Program-made: the position numbers and the translations under genes | Shown here: positions 13,501 to 24,479 of the stretch, one piece after another | How positions within the stretch are numbered: position 1 is the first letter of the stretch | How the letters are laid out: every line of letters starts with the position of its first letter | The notes under the pieces: generated by a model | Databases searched by the model: none | What the model was told of the DNA's origin: nothing | What the model saw: only the letters and a program-made list of their open reading frames with translations | Source of the DNA: Argopecten irradians | Taxonomy: Eukaryota > Mollusca > Bivalvia > Pectinida > Pectinidae | Direction: 5' to 3' | Assembly (NCBI RefSeq): GCF_041381155.1 | Contig: NC_091137.1 | Location: forward strand, 22,551,655-22,615,654 | DNA length: 64,000 nucleotides

Positions 13501-16500
13501 TGACAACGGAGATGAGGCAGTACGTTTTTATGTCATCTGTATACGACAACAGAGATGAGGCAGTACATTTTTAGGTCACCTGAGACGAAGTCTCAAGTGA
13601 CCTATTCTAATCGCCTTTTGTCCGTCGTCCGTCGTATGTCCTTAAACAATTTACATTTTCGACTTCTTCTCCAAAACTGCTGAAGCAATTTCAATGAAAT
13701 TTTGCACAAACCTTCTAAGGCATAAGGCCAATCAAAATTGTGAATTATATGGTCTCCACCCCCCAGGGGGCTGTGGGAGGGGCCAAAAGGGGTAAAATTG
13801 AGTAAAATTTCAAAAATCTTCTTCTCTACTCACAGATGTGGTAGAATCAAATACTCTTCATAGATAGAAAGGTCTTAAGGTCCTTTACAAAAATTGTGAA
13901 TTATGTGACCCTGGGGTCTCTAGTTTCCCCTTGGGGAGGGGGTTAAGTTTACTATACTTTATATTGAGAAAACACCTTTTTGCGCATTATTTGGTCATTT
14001 GTAATAGGAAATGAGTCAAATGTTGTCAGAATTATCAGTATGAGATGGCCATTTAATCCTATTAACAAATTTTCTATGACTGACCCCCAGGGGCCTTAAG
14101 GGCGGGGTCAAAAGGGGTCAAATAGGCTAAAACTTCAAAAATCTTCTTCTGAAATTCTGGAAATGGTAGAATCAAATACTTTTCATAAATAGAAAGGTCT
14201 TAAGGTCCTTTACAAAAATTGTGAATTATATGACCCTGGGGTCTCACGTTTCCCCCTGGGGAGGGGGTCAAGTTTACTATAATTTATATAGGGAAAACAC
14301 ATTTATGAGCATTTTTTGCTCAATTTTCATTGGAAATGAGTCAAACTTGGTTAAAATTATTAGCCTGAGATAGCATTTTAATATCATATCCACATTGGTT
14401 CTGGCCGACCCCCTGGGGGCAGAGGGGCGGGGCTAAAAAAGGGTCAAATAGGCTAAAACTTCAAAAATCTTCTTCTGAAATTCTGGAAATGGTAGAAACA
14501 AATACTTTTCATAAATAGAAAGGTCTTAAGGTCCTTTACAAAAATTGTGAATTATATGACCCTGAGGTCTCACATTTCCCCCTGGGGAGGGGGTCAAGTT
14601 TACTATACTTTATATAGGGAAAACACATTTATGAGCATTTTTTGCTCAATTTTCATTTGAAACGAGTCAAACTTGGTTAGAATTATTAGCCTGAGATAGC
14701 ATTTTAATATCATATCCATATTGGTCCAGGCCGACCCCCTGGGGGCAGAGGGGCGGGGCCAAAAAAGGTCAAATAGGCTAAAACTTCAAAAATATTCTTT
14801 TAAAATTCTGGAAATGGTATAATCAAATACACTTTATAGATAAAAAGGTCTTAAAGTTTGTTTATAAAAATTGTAAATTATATGACCCTGGGATCTCCTG
14901 TTTCCCCTTGGGGAGGGGGTCAAGTTTACTGTAGTTTATATAGGAAAAACACATTAATGAGCATTTTTTGCTGAATTTTCATAGGAAATGAGTCAAACTT
15001 GGTTAGAATTATTAGCCTGAGATAGCATTTTAATATCATATCCACATTGGTCCTGGCCGACCCCCTGGGGGTAGAGGGGCGGGGCTAAAAAAGGGTCAAA
15101 TAGGCTAAAACTTCAAAAATCTTCTAAAATTCTGGATATAGTAGAATCAAATAATTATAGATGGAAAGGTCTTCAGGTGTTTTATAAAAACTGTGAATTA
15201 TATGACCTTGGGGTCTTACGTTACCCCCTGGGGAGGGGTCAAGTTTGCTTTAGTTTATATAGGAAAAACATATTTGTGAACATTATTTGCCCAATTTTCG
15301 TAGGAAATTAGTCAAACTTGATTAGAATTATTAGCCTAAGATATAGCATTTTAGCATCCATATCCGTCCTCGATGACCCCCTGGGGGACCTGAGGGGCAG
15401 GACCAAACAGGGTCAAATTGATTAAAATTTCAAAAAATACCTCTCTCTAAGTTCACAGGTTTGATGGAAGCAAATACTCTTCATAGTCTAAAAAGGTCAA
15501 ATTTATAAATCACTGACCAACTTCAAGGCCCAGCAATAGAGCATATAGTGTTTTTATGTCTTTCATTTGTTTTATTATTTGTTTCATTATATATTCTAAC
15601 TCAGGTGACCGTTAAGGCCCATGGGCCTCTTGTTCTGTCATCTGTTTATGGGAATGGAGACGAGGCTGTACATTTTTCTGTCTTTTGTACACGAAAATGG
15701 AGATGAGGCAGTACGTTTTTCTGTTATCTGCATACAACAACAGAGATGAGGCAGTATTTTTTACTGTCATCTGTATATGACAACGGAGATGAGGCAGTAC
15801 ATTTTTCTGTTATCTGCATACAACAACAGAGATGAGGCAGTATTTTTTTACTGTCATCTGTTTATTACAACGGATATGAGACAGTACTTTTTCTGTCATC
15901 TGTATATGACAACAGAGATGAGGCAGTACATTTTTCTGTCATCTGTTTATGGAAATGGAGACGAGGCTGTACATTTTTCTGTCTTTTGTATACGAAAACG
16001 GAGATGAGGCAGTACGTTTTTCTGTTATCTGCATACAACAACAGAGATTAGGCTGTATTTTTTACTGTCATCTGATTATGACAACGGAGATGAGACAGTA
16101 CATTTTTCTGTCATCTGTATACGACAACGGATATGAGACAGTACGTTTTTCTGTCATCTGTATATGACAACGGGGATGAGGCAGTACATTTTTCTGTCAT
16201 CTGTATATGACAACAGTACGTAAGGAATTAAGGAAAATATCATAGAATTATGCTGAAATACACAGTGACCCAGATTTAAAAGGGTAGGCTTTGACAAGTT
16301 ATACTTTACCAGTAATAAAATCAATCTCTCTGTAGGTTCTGTCAGCCAATCAGATGGGAGAGATGAAGCTGATGGTAGAGACAGATATGGTTTCAATAAG
16401 TACCCACTTCAAGGACCTTGTTAACCCTACAAGTAAGGTTTGACAACTGTTGTTTATAGTTATATCCACTTTTACTCACTTTTAGTTGAAATATAGAAAT

Positions 16501-17982
16501 ACAACAAACCTTTTTATGTCCCATGTTGTCAAGACATACTTTGTTTTTAAATTAGTATGATGACTATGAATATGAACATATACCAGTAGTGTGTCCATCA
16601 AAAATCATTTTGCAAAATTGTGTTTGATTATTGATAAATATACTTTAAGATAATTGTAATATACAATATGAAACATTTAAAAATAATTTTCTGTGTATCC
16701 CATCTATACAGGTACTGACCCAATGCTGAATCCATCGCAGGAGGACCGAGATCCGCAAACTTTCTACAAGACCAGGATTGACATTCGCAAATTATCACAA
16801 TTTCTTGGCAGTCAACAATTCAACCCCACACGTGTTATATGCAGTATGTATTACTGAATAACTACTGCCTTTTTACCCTTTTATAATGTCAACATTCAAC
16901 CGATTCTTCAAGAAAAATGGGTTTTGACTATCAACTTGTTTTGTGTTTTGTGTCTAATAGTTTGATAAAACTTCTTTCCATTAAAATATCTTCCCGATCT
17001 AAGGACTCCTAAATGGATCATATATCAAGGATTAGATTCCGTCCTTTTACTTCTCTGAAATGTAATTTTTTTCAAAAATGGGAAAATACGCTGTTGGGAA
17101 ATATATTCTATTTTTTTTATTAGGCAATGATGTATATTGTTTTTATAGAAATGCCTTTTAGGCATTGTATGTTGAGAAATGCACATGGAAGACTTTGTAT
17201 AGTGAGAAATGCCAACAAAGGGCTTTTTATGATAACATTTCTTATTTCCACTTCATGCTAGTGGTTGCAGAAATAATACGTTGTAGAATAAAAAAAATTA
17301 TATTGGTGATGTTGGTGATAAAAATAGCTGCCAAATTCCTCCTTTTTCTTCTTAAAGTGAATAGTCGGGCAAAGGAAGGCTTAAGTCGGTTAAAATGGTG
17401 TTAATATATCCAGTATAATTTCTCATGAAGTGGAAAAATAAAATATCCTGTCAAAATCGCTCTGCACGCGAGGAAATTAATTTATAGTAAAGGATTCCTA
17501 AAACGTCCTCCCGGCTGCCTATATCCGTGTTGACATTCCCACACAGCCTCGCTTTCAGAATTTATTTTTAGAACAGTGGTAAACTTATATGGGGCTTTCC
17601 ATAATTTCAATGGTCTAAACTGGACAAAGTAGGCACAATTTGATCGTCATTTTGATATGAAAGGACTTTTGGAAAGCCAATGAACGCATTTATACTGGTT
17701 TTCATTGCCCGACTATGCACTTTAAAAAAAAGTTTAACAAGCATTTTGTCATGATTAACAGCATGTCAACCACCAGAAATAACTATGAAATCTACTAAAA
17801 AATCAAATAATATGTATTGTTTATTTTCACAGTGTACATGTGTTCATTACATGTCCAATTAAATCCTATTTAAGTCATGTGTTGCTTGGTTTTCAGATGT
17901 GGTCAATAATAGGACCGTCCACTTCCTTCTCCTCCAGGACGATGTCTCCTTACAGTATTTTATGCCTGTGATAGCCTCTTGA
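7527..17982 (+). CDS. HUS1: Checkpoint protein HUS1 (9-1-1 clamp subunit), eight exons, 284 aa
   Basis: HUS1 pairs with RAD9 and RAD1 in the PCNA-like 9-1-1 ring, which is loaded at damaged DNA and helps activate ATR in the nucleus. The exons are 7527-7578, 7815-7942, 11116-11292, 11801-11908, 12426-12500, 16336-16432, 16712-16843 and 17897-17982. Together they give 855 nt in one frame with GT-AG junctions. The product follows vertebrate HUS1 end to end: [18 protein letters not shown] at the N terminus, [60 protein letters not shown], the [13 protein letters not shown] helix, [25 protein letters not shown] and the final [14 protein letters not shown]. The length (284 aa) is close to the vertebrate 280. 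The introns are loaded with repeats, chiefly introns 2 and 5. No damage to the frame was seen. Confidence 0.96.
9018..10880. mobile_element. hAT-like non-autonomous DNA transposon, about 1.86 kb, in HUS1 intron 2
   Basis: The left end reads CAGGGGCGGATTTAGG. The right end, in reverse complement, reads CAGGCGCGGATCCAAGG. These are imperfect ~16-bp terminal inverted repeats of hAT type. Both ends are flanked by ATTGC (9013-9017 and 10881-10885), a possible 5-bp target duplication. Inside are three or four degenerate copies of a block built around GGGTCTGGGGGCCGCCTAGG, near 9078, 9311, 9517 and 10075, and a long pyrimidine tract (about 10730-10835). No transposase frame is visible, so it depends on a partner element or is dead. 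Confidence 0.6.
11330..11610. mobile_element. Foldback MITE (copy 1 of a three-copy family), HUS1 intron 3
   Basis: The left arm contains GTCTTTCATATTAATGATCT and AGAATTATCTCCCTTGCAGG. The right arm repeats both in reverse complement, near 11520-11605. The arms are about 90 bp with roughly 100 bp between them. Related copies lie near 45360 and 52905, sharing the GCATATTACAGAGTTATC-type core. There is no coding potential. Confidence 0.65.
13141..13572. repeat. Minisatellite, left block (~43-44 bp unit), HUS1 intron 5
   Basis: About nine or ten tandem copies of a unit built on CTGTCATCTGTATATGACAA followed by CGGAGATGAGGCAGTACG and a T run. Units differ by point changes (TATACGACAA, GCATACAACAACAG). 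The same array resumes at 15633 on the far side of an inserted element, so this is one array cut in two. Confidence 0.9.
13573..15632 (-). mobile_element. Pearl/Helentron-like tandem-repeat element inserted in the minisatellite
   Basis: Read on the minus strand, the element begins AACAAGAGGCCCATGGGCCT, holds about five ~310-bp tandem monomers, then a GACGGACGACGGAC microsatellite, and ends in a hairpin (GGTCACTTGAGAC / GTCTCAGGTGACC) followed by TAAAAA. Each monomer carries a conserved AAGGTCTTAAGGTCCTTTAC and a GGGGAGGGGGTCAAGTTTAC block. The order of parts matches the element family at 24480-39270. It sits exactly where the minisatellite is split, within a T run, which fits the T/T target preference described for Helentron-type elements. 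No Rep/helicase frame is present, so it is non-autonomous. Confidence 0.75.
15633..16217. repeat. Minisatellite, right block, HUS1 intron 5
   Basis: About thirteen further copies of the ~43-44 bp unit found at 13141-13572, in the same orientation. The block begins in mid-unit at CTGTCATCTG, continuing the unit interrupted at 13572. Open frames over this stretch are the repeat read in frame and are not genes. The next HUS1 exon starts 118 bp further on, at 16336. Confidence 0.9.
17352..17725. mobile_element. TTAA-flanked MITE, about 374 bp, in HUS1 intron 7
   Basis: The left end is TTAAAGTGAATAGTCGGG. The right end in reverse complement is TTAAAGTGCATAGTCGGG, continuing CAA on both. These are ~21-bp terminal inverted repeats with one mismatch, at TTAA targets. 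Two related left-end units occur at the right edge of the window (63782 and 63880). It is probably a piggyBac- or Kolobok-type non-autonomous element. Confidence 0.72.
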
Positions 17983-19431
17983 TAACAATGCTACATATTT
18001 TTCGGCAATGGCATCATCTGTTTAATTACCCAGTTACAAATCAGGTAGCATGCAACTTTGACTCACTCTTTCATTTTGAAAACAAACTGCTCCAGTGTTA
18101 GGAGAAGAGTTTAAATGTGTGTTCAGGGGTAGTTATGTTCAGACACATATCAGAGGGGGGATCCATTGTTATCGTGTAAAAGTGTTTCACTATATGGGTT
18201 CCATGACATTTAGTTGGAGAGTCAATATTTTTTAAAAACGTTTTGATGAAGTGTCAAGATTTCTAAGGACTGTTCACAGTTGATACATTATTAATTAAAG
18301 ATGCATTCAAGGAAATCTTTACTTTGAAATGCCCATGTAAATACTCTTATTGAGTTTGAATCAGAATCATCCATTTATCTATTATGGCTTAAAAGTAATA
18401 TTCATGTGATTGTATGAGTGAAAAAAATGTTAACCATGTTGATGTAGTTGTTTGACTGTTTGTTTTATACTTTTGCCAAAAGTACATACATTTATCTATG
18501 TATACAAAATTTCATTTTGAGAAAGGTTAAACGTATTGCCATTATAATGTGTATATATATGTCTAGATTATTTTTTGCTAAAACATTTTCCCAATGCTTT
18601 TCTTTCGTGACAAGGGGGATTCTGTGACATGCCATTACTCATTTCATATGTGCGTCAGAAATAGTGGCATATGAATATAATGTCAAATTATCAAATTTTC
18701 AGTGTTACTATTTATATAATTGAAATGAGTAGGCATTAATTTTGCAAGAACAATTCATGTACAAGTATGTTACCAGTTCTGAGTGGGGTATTTATATCTA
18801 TTCTAGTTATCTGCAAATAAAAGAAAATTGTTTTTTTTTTAATGTGTATATAATTTGTTTTTGTTTTCGTGTTTCTGTATTTGACAAAATTTCGGTATAA
18901 ATGACATAAATGACATTAAATTTCATTACAAATGAACATGGAGATTTATTTCCAAGAAACTATCTACTAGTACACAGACGATGTGTCGGATCGAAATTAG
19001 AAAGCTTCCATGGTAGTGAATCGGAAATGTTCTAATCATTTCAAACATTATATCTTAAATTATCGAGAGTAAGTTTTTAAAACATAAGATGAACGACTTG
19101 TCTAAGCAGTGACGTCATCTTTTCCTTAGATACGAGTCATTCTATTTTGGCCCAAAAATCTATTGAATCTCTTGTTTAGAAGATATCATCACAGCTAAGT
19201 ATATTTAACTACTTTTAAACAAGCATAGACATGCATTCCAACACAACTAATTTTGTATTAACCTAACCACCCAGTGAAGCATTGTACATGTTTTCATCCC
19301 CCACAGTGGTGCTGTAACCAAACTTTGGTATATGTGAGATTACATTTCGCATACCTCATTCGCGATTGCTAATCTGTATTTCACAAGCAAATGGAAATTT
19401 GTAAACGACAATTTGTAACACGGGTACAGTA
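17983..19431 (+). other. HUS1 3' UTR and intergenic sequence
   Basis: This AT-rich stretch follows the HUS1 stop codon. A canonical AATAAA at 18816-18821, just before AGAAAATTG and a T run, is the likely poly(A) signal and would give a 3' UTR of about 850 nt. Nothing else recognisable lies between it and the mariner at 19432. Confidence 0.55.
18816..18821 (+). terminator. Candidate HUS1 poly(A) signal
   Basis: AATAAA followed by a T-rich stretch (18831-18840). It is the first canonical hexamer noted downstream of the HUS1 stop. Confidence 0.5.
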
Positions 19432-20626
19432 CGAGGGATGTTCCGAAATTAATGTTACTTGCGCAATACCTCGTGGAAATCGTGCTAAATGGGCTTAAAA
19501 CTACCTCGTGGCGATAGCGTAATATAGGTAAATATCTCGCTCACAATTACACTGACCTTGGTGCTGCGTACATTGTTTTGTAGCGCACTCGTTACACTCT
19601 ATACAAATATGGTTGGCAAGAGAGTTGAAAACGTAATTGAAATTAGGGCCTATATCAAAGGTAGGTCTCTACTTGGCTTAAAGCCGGTGGATATGGGAAG
19701 GGTCAAATGTCATATATGACTATTTGTAGGTGGGTTGCTCGATTTAAGGCGGGACACCAGCAGCTTAAAGATGCTGCCCACACAGGTCGCCCTGCAACAA
19801 CGACACCAAAGCATAACATTGAACTAATTCGGCAAATCCTTGAAAAGATGCAAGGTACACTGTCCGGCAGTTAGCTAAAATGCCAGGCTTGTCTTTAGCA
19901 CGTATTCATTGCATTTTAAAGAAACATCTTAAGCTGGGCAAGATCAATGCCAGGTGGATACCCCATTTACTGACAACCATGAGAGGTCCCGGGTTGACAA
20001 GGCCAAATCCTTATTGAAGAAATACCCAAAATACAGCAAAAAGGCTTTTGATAATTTGGTCACAGATGTTGAAACATGGGTATATTTTTTCGAACCCAAA
20101 AGAAAATGCTCTAATCGAATCTGGGCAAACAAAAACGCCAGGCGCCCTAGTATTGCTAAAAGAATACGCACCGTGAGGAAGGTTTTGTATGTCATATTCT
20201 TTGATAACAAGGGTCCAATCATTCAAATTCCTGTTCCAAAAGGAAAAACTGTCACAGCGAAGTATTATAGAGACGTTGTACTTCGGAAACTTAAGAAAGT
20301 CTACAAACGCCGCCGCCCACAGACAGGTTTGAAGTACCTCAGGCTCTTACATGATAATGCGCCAGCACACAAGGCGCGCATTGTAACGGAGTTTTTGAAG
20401 GCAGAAAAGGTCACTGTCCTCCTCCACCCTGCATATTCACCAGACATGGCCCCCTATGACTTTTTCTTGTTCCCCAAACTAAAATTTCACCTGTCTGGAA
20501 CAAAATATAAATCAAGAAATGCCCTTGGCTCTGCCATTTACCAGTATCTTATGAGTATACCAATTCAAGAGTACGAAAATTCAAAGAGAAATCACCAAAG
20601 TAACAATAATTTTGGAACACCCCTCG
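19432..20626 (+). mobile_element. Mariner (DD34D) DNA transposon, decayed
   Basis: The element is about 1.2 kb, flanked by TA. Its inverted ends are CGAGGGATGTTCCGAAATTA (left) and, in reverse complement, CGAGGGGTGTTCCAAAATTA (right). An open frame from 19954 covers the catalytic domain: TDVETWVYFFEPKRKCSNRI with the first Asp, LLHDNAPAH with the second, and HPAYSPDMAPYDFFLFPKLK with the third. Thirty-four residues separate the second and third Asp, as in mariner. The N-terminal DNA-binding part (from an ATG near 19610) is split by stops and frame changes, and the C terminus runs out of family similarity after SIPIQEYEN. The usual TGDETW is TDVETW here. The copy is unlikely to be active but young enough to keep both ends. 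Confidence 0.9.
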
Positions 20627-22194
20627 TAAAGCAATATTACTGTAAAAAGTGGAATTGAATAGCCGTGAAAAGGTTCTTAGCTTGCGTGAAACCTCGAGTT
20701 TGCAATAAATAGTCTCGTAAATAAAATTGAATTCGTCCAGTTCTACTACTAAGTATGTTAAGATTAGAGCTCTAGTGATTCGAAAAAAACCTAGCGTTAT
20801 TTTTGTGGTGGTTAAATTGGCAATACTTCTCTGCTGCTCACATCAGTTATGCGTTATGGACACCAAAGGGACATAAAATGGCCTTTATAGACAGGTGTCC
20901 TGGTTGGGCTGTAATAGCATATTTCACACATACTGAAATCCTGAGCGTGTGGGTAATTGCAATCGATACTCCATTTCTTCTTCGGCTTAGATCACACAAT
21001 TGAGTATTTTCGAATTCATTGTGAATTACGCACAGACGATTCGAAAAATTTCGAGGCTGAAACCTCGGTTGCATTTGTTTTATAATTGTTTTTTAAAGAA
21101 ACCTTGCCAATTTGCTTGTGAGTCTCATTTAGATACTAGTAGTTAGCAAAAGTAAATTATCACGTTGTCATGTCATGCTACATGTATTATTTTTAGCAAC
21201 AAAATAATTATTGTTCTGCGCATCATATTATTACCAAACATTTGAATTAATTAACCGTAACATCGATCAATTAGCCGACTATCGCTCAAGCAGAAAACTG
21301 AGTCAGCATGTACTTTGAATTTACTAATTCGCGGATCGGGAAGCTAGCGATTTGGCCATGTTAAGTTAAAACTTGTCTATTAAAATTGCTAAGATAAACA
21401 TTAATTAGAAGAATGGATAATTTATCAATCAATTAGATATAAAGGAACTCGTAAATCGGTAAAAAAAACATGATTTATTTACGATAATACGAAGCTGTAA
21501 GTGTTTTTACCAGTACTTGTCAGGACATGGATTGTATCGTGATTAATCAACATGCTATTAAAATATTCAAGCAAAACTGGTCTGTCTAGTTCAAGCGCTG
21601 TATCAGAACGTCTTCCCAATTCAAAGGCATAGCAGGACTTGAAAGAACCACAGGTATGTCACCAGCATTTATGTTTCAAAATTTTCAATTTTCAGTAATG
21701 TTCATAATTTCATAAGATACATTGTTAGCATAATGGTTGGAAAGAAACACCAAAGGTCAAAAAAAATCTGTGTGAAATATTGTAGACGTGGTGATTTTGG
21801 CGAAGAAAAAGAGATTTCTACTGGTATATCGATGGAGTTGCTGTTACAAATGTTAAAAAAACCCATTCATATTTACTTTTAAAACAGTACTTATGTAAAA
21901 TAAATTCGCGGCCAGATAACACCTGCATGTTAAAAAAAAACACTTTCTTTAAATCCTGCTCTCTTAAATTTTGGCGTTCACACTAATTGTATCCGTTAAC
22001 TGAAAAAAGATTTAATTTTTCTGTCACTCTCATCATGCAATTTACTCGTTCTGACGATTACTAAAGTGAGCAACATCACGACGTTAACCTAAAGTAATCT
22101 AAATCTTTAAAACTTGACGTATAGTGATAACACAAGGTGTCCGGATACAGCACAATTTTATCATTTCAGAGTTAGAAAAAAACTTGTTATAGAG
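20627..22194 (+). other. Intergenic region upstream of the GIMAP-like gene
   Basis: AT-rich sequence with no recognisable gene. A noncoding first exon may end near 21652 (ACCACAG before GTATGTC). The TTTCAG near 22169 would then be its acceptor, joining it to the exon with the start codon. This is inferred from splice-like motifs only. Confidence 0.3.
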
Positions 22195-23847
22195 ATGGCA
22201 GCCACAGCGAGGACAAGTGGTATGTACTCACATGTTACATAGCATCGGAAATAGCGTACCTTAGAATCGCTTCTGAAAAATGATCTTCGATTCATGAAAT
22301 TATTACGTTTGGAGATACAAAATCTAAGGTCAACTTTTATCATTTAATTAGTCAGTGTCATACAAACTACAAAAAACTTTTATTCCTAGACCGTCATTTA
22401 TGCAATGTTATTGAATATAAATCTTTGTAATATTGGCTTTGACATGACGATGTTTCAATCGTTTGAAATATGTACGCCAAGGGAATGACATCTGTCTCTC
22501 GCTTTTAAATCCTTAACCGAAGTTATAAAGTATTTTGTTTTCAATAATCAAAATCTTCAAATTCATTTTGATAATACTCTAATTAGCATGTTTTGTGGTA
22601 ATAGCATACTGTGCATTTGTATTTGCACCATAACATCACCCTTACTAGCCTACTTACCAATGAAACAATGTGCATTTGCAGACTACAAAAATAATCAGAG
22701 AATTCTACCAAGACATCTCTTAAATACCATCTTTATTAAAAACAAAATACGTGCGCCTATGATGAAACTATGGTCAATGTGTTTATGGAATAAATAAATG
22801 ATGAATATTTTACATGTACAATGTAATACAATATTGGATATGGTACAGATATGCTTATCATTTTTTCCTTCATTTGTAGGATCTACGCCATCCAAATCAG
22901 AATTGCGCGTGCTCCTGGTTGGTGAAACCGGATGTGGAAAAAGCGTGGCGGGAAATGCTTTACTGGGCGTGGATCTCTTCACTGCGGGCGCCGAGGCCAA
23001 GGCCCACCCGAAAGAGAAATGTTTTCGCGGGGAGAGCCAAAAGTTTGAGGGATGGGATAAAATTGTAGTTGTGGACACCCCTGGGAATTTCTTCCATGTC
23101 AGTGATAAAGACGAGAAAACCAAGAAAGAGGAGATCACAAAAATCGCCGGAATTACGTCTCCCGGACCACATGTTATAATCCTTGTTCTGTCTAAACTGA
23201 AGGCCGATAACCGGGTCAGAGAGAACGAAGAAAATATCCTACAATTCTACGCAAAATCGTTTGGAAAGAACATCGAAAATCATTTCGTTTTTCTCTTCGC
23301 TGGCGAAGATGATGATGCCATTGCAAAAGCAACCATTCCAAAGAGCAACTACCTTTATCGGCTGCTGAAAGAGACGCCGAGGAATTACTTAGCTTTCAAT
23401 GCCTCCGCGACAGGAAAGACACAGAAGTCGTCAAAGCTTGTTCGTGTCGTCAGCAACGTCGTGAAAGAAAACGGTTGGAATTTCCACACTGACAAGATTT
23501 TCAAGGACATACAAATAAAGAATGAAGAAAGAATGAAAGAACTTAAAAGGCAGGAAAAAGATGTATTCCGAACTAAGATGGACAGCTTAAAGAAAAGCCA
23601 GAGTGTGGAAATGAATAAGGTGAAAACAGACATGAGACAGAAAAGACAGGTGGAGCAGAAATACGACACATGGATAAGAAACGCCGAGACGGCATACAAG
23701 AGGAGGATACAACCGGATATGTTGACGTCACAGGTGCGAGATGAGTACCAGAACGAGACTGGTATCTGGGATACCATCGCTGACATCACCGTTGTAATTT
23801 GGGATGTCATTTCTCCTTTAATAAAATCGTTTTTTACGAAGAAGTAA
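22195..23847 (+). CDS. GIMAP/AIG1-family GTPase, two coding exons, 330 aa
   Basis: GIMAP proteins are septin-like GTPases linked to immune-cell survival in vertebrates and are expanded in bivalves. A short exon, 22195-22219 (MAATARTS), joins in phase 1 to 22880-23847 through TTTGTAG, giving 993 nt. An alternative in-frame ATG at 22798 lies within the intron side and is less likely to be the start. Visible motifs are the P loop GETGCGKSVAGNALLG at about residue 20, the switch II DTPG, and the AIG1-type block GPHVIILVLSKL. The usual base-specificity motif is not clear (FLFAGEDDD is in its place). Residues from about 225 form a charged, likely coiled-coil stretch. The last 25 residues (IWDTIADITVVIWDVI onward) are hydrophobic and may anchor to membrane. 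The function here is inferred from the family. Confidence 0.92.
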
Positions 23848-24479
23848 ATCTATATTGCAGTACAATGTGGATGAAAATCAGGCTGCCACAAAAGCAGCAC
23901 TTGCATGCATAATAGTATATTTTAAAGGATGAAAAAACGTCGCTCCCTTTGATGAACTTCTATCATTTTGCTAGTACAGTACATTGCATATCCGTCTACA
24001 ACTAAATATGTTTTAATATAATTTTCTTTCATACAATTTGTACAGACTTTCATTTTGATGTGATTATGTTAATTTCTATCGCCACGTTCGCTGTAAACCT
24101 TCCCCAATTTATTTCCAACTAGTATAAATGATTTGTGATCTATGTACATTTAAATTTTATTTGTCTGCTTGCTTTTCATGATTTTGTTGTTCCCTTTTAC
24201 CTTGTCGCAATGACAGAATTATATATATATAGTGTTAATGTCTTGTCACACAATAAATAGTTTTGTTTCTTGGATGAACTGTAAAGCATTGGCTAAGATT
24301 TTTAAGGAATAAACCTGGCTTTTAACTTCTGTAAAAGAAATTGGCAACTCCGCCATTGGGGTTTTCTTCTCCTTAACAAGTTCAGCAATTTTCGGATGGT
24401 TTAGGCACAATTTGCACAATATCTGATATATTCAGAAACAAAAACGCACTTTCGGGTTTAAATGTATGGTTAAAGAAAA
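23848..24479 (+). other. GIMAP 3' UTR and short intergenic stretch
   Basis: AT-rich sequence after the GIMAP stop. AATAAA hexamers at 24252-24257 and 24308-24313 are candidate poly(A) signals. Nothing else is seen before the pearl-like element starts at 24480. Confidence 0.5.

Noticed and set aside
13141-16217. CRISPR-like appearance of regularly spaced repeats
   Set aside because: The repeats are directly abutting minisatellite units with no unique spacers, inside an intron of a eukaryotic gene.
22798-22879. GIMAP start at the ATG at 22798
   Set aside because: The segment before GSTPSKSELR is not conserved-looking and is interrupted by a strong polypyrimidine-TTTGTAG acceptor. A phase-matched upstream exon with ATG at 22195 gives a better model.
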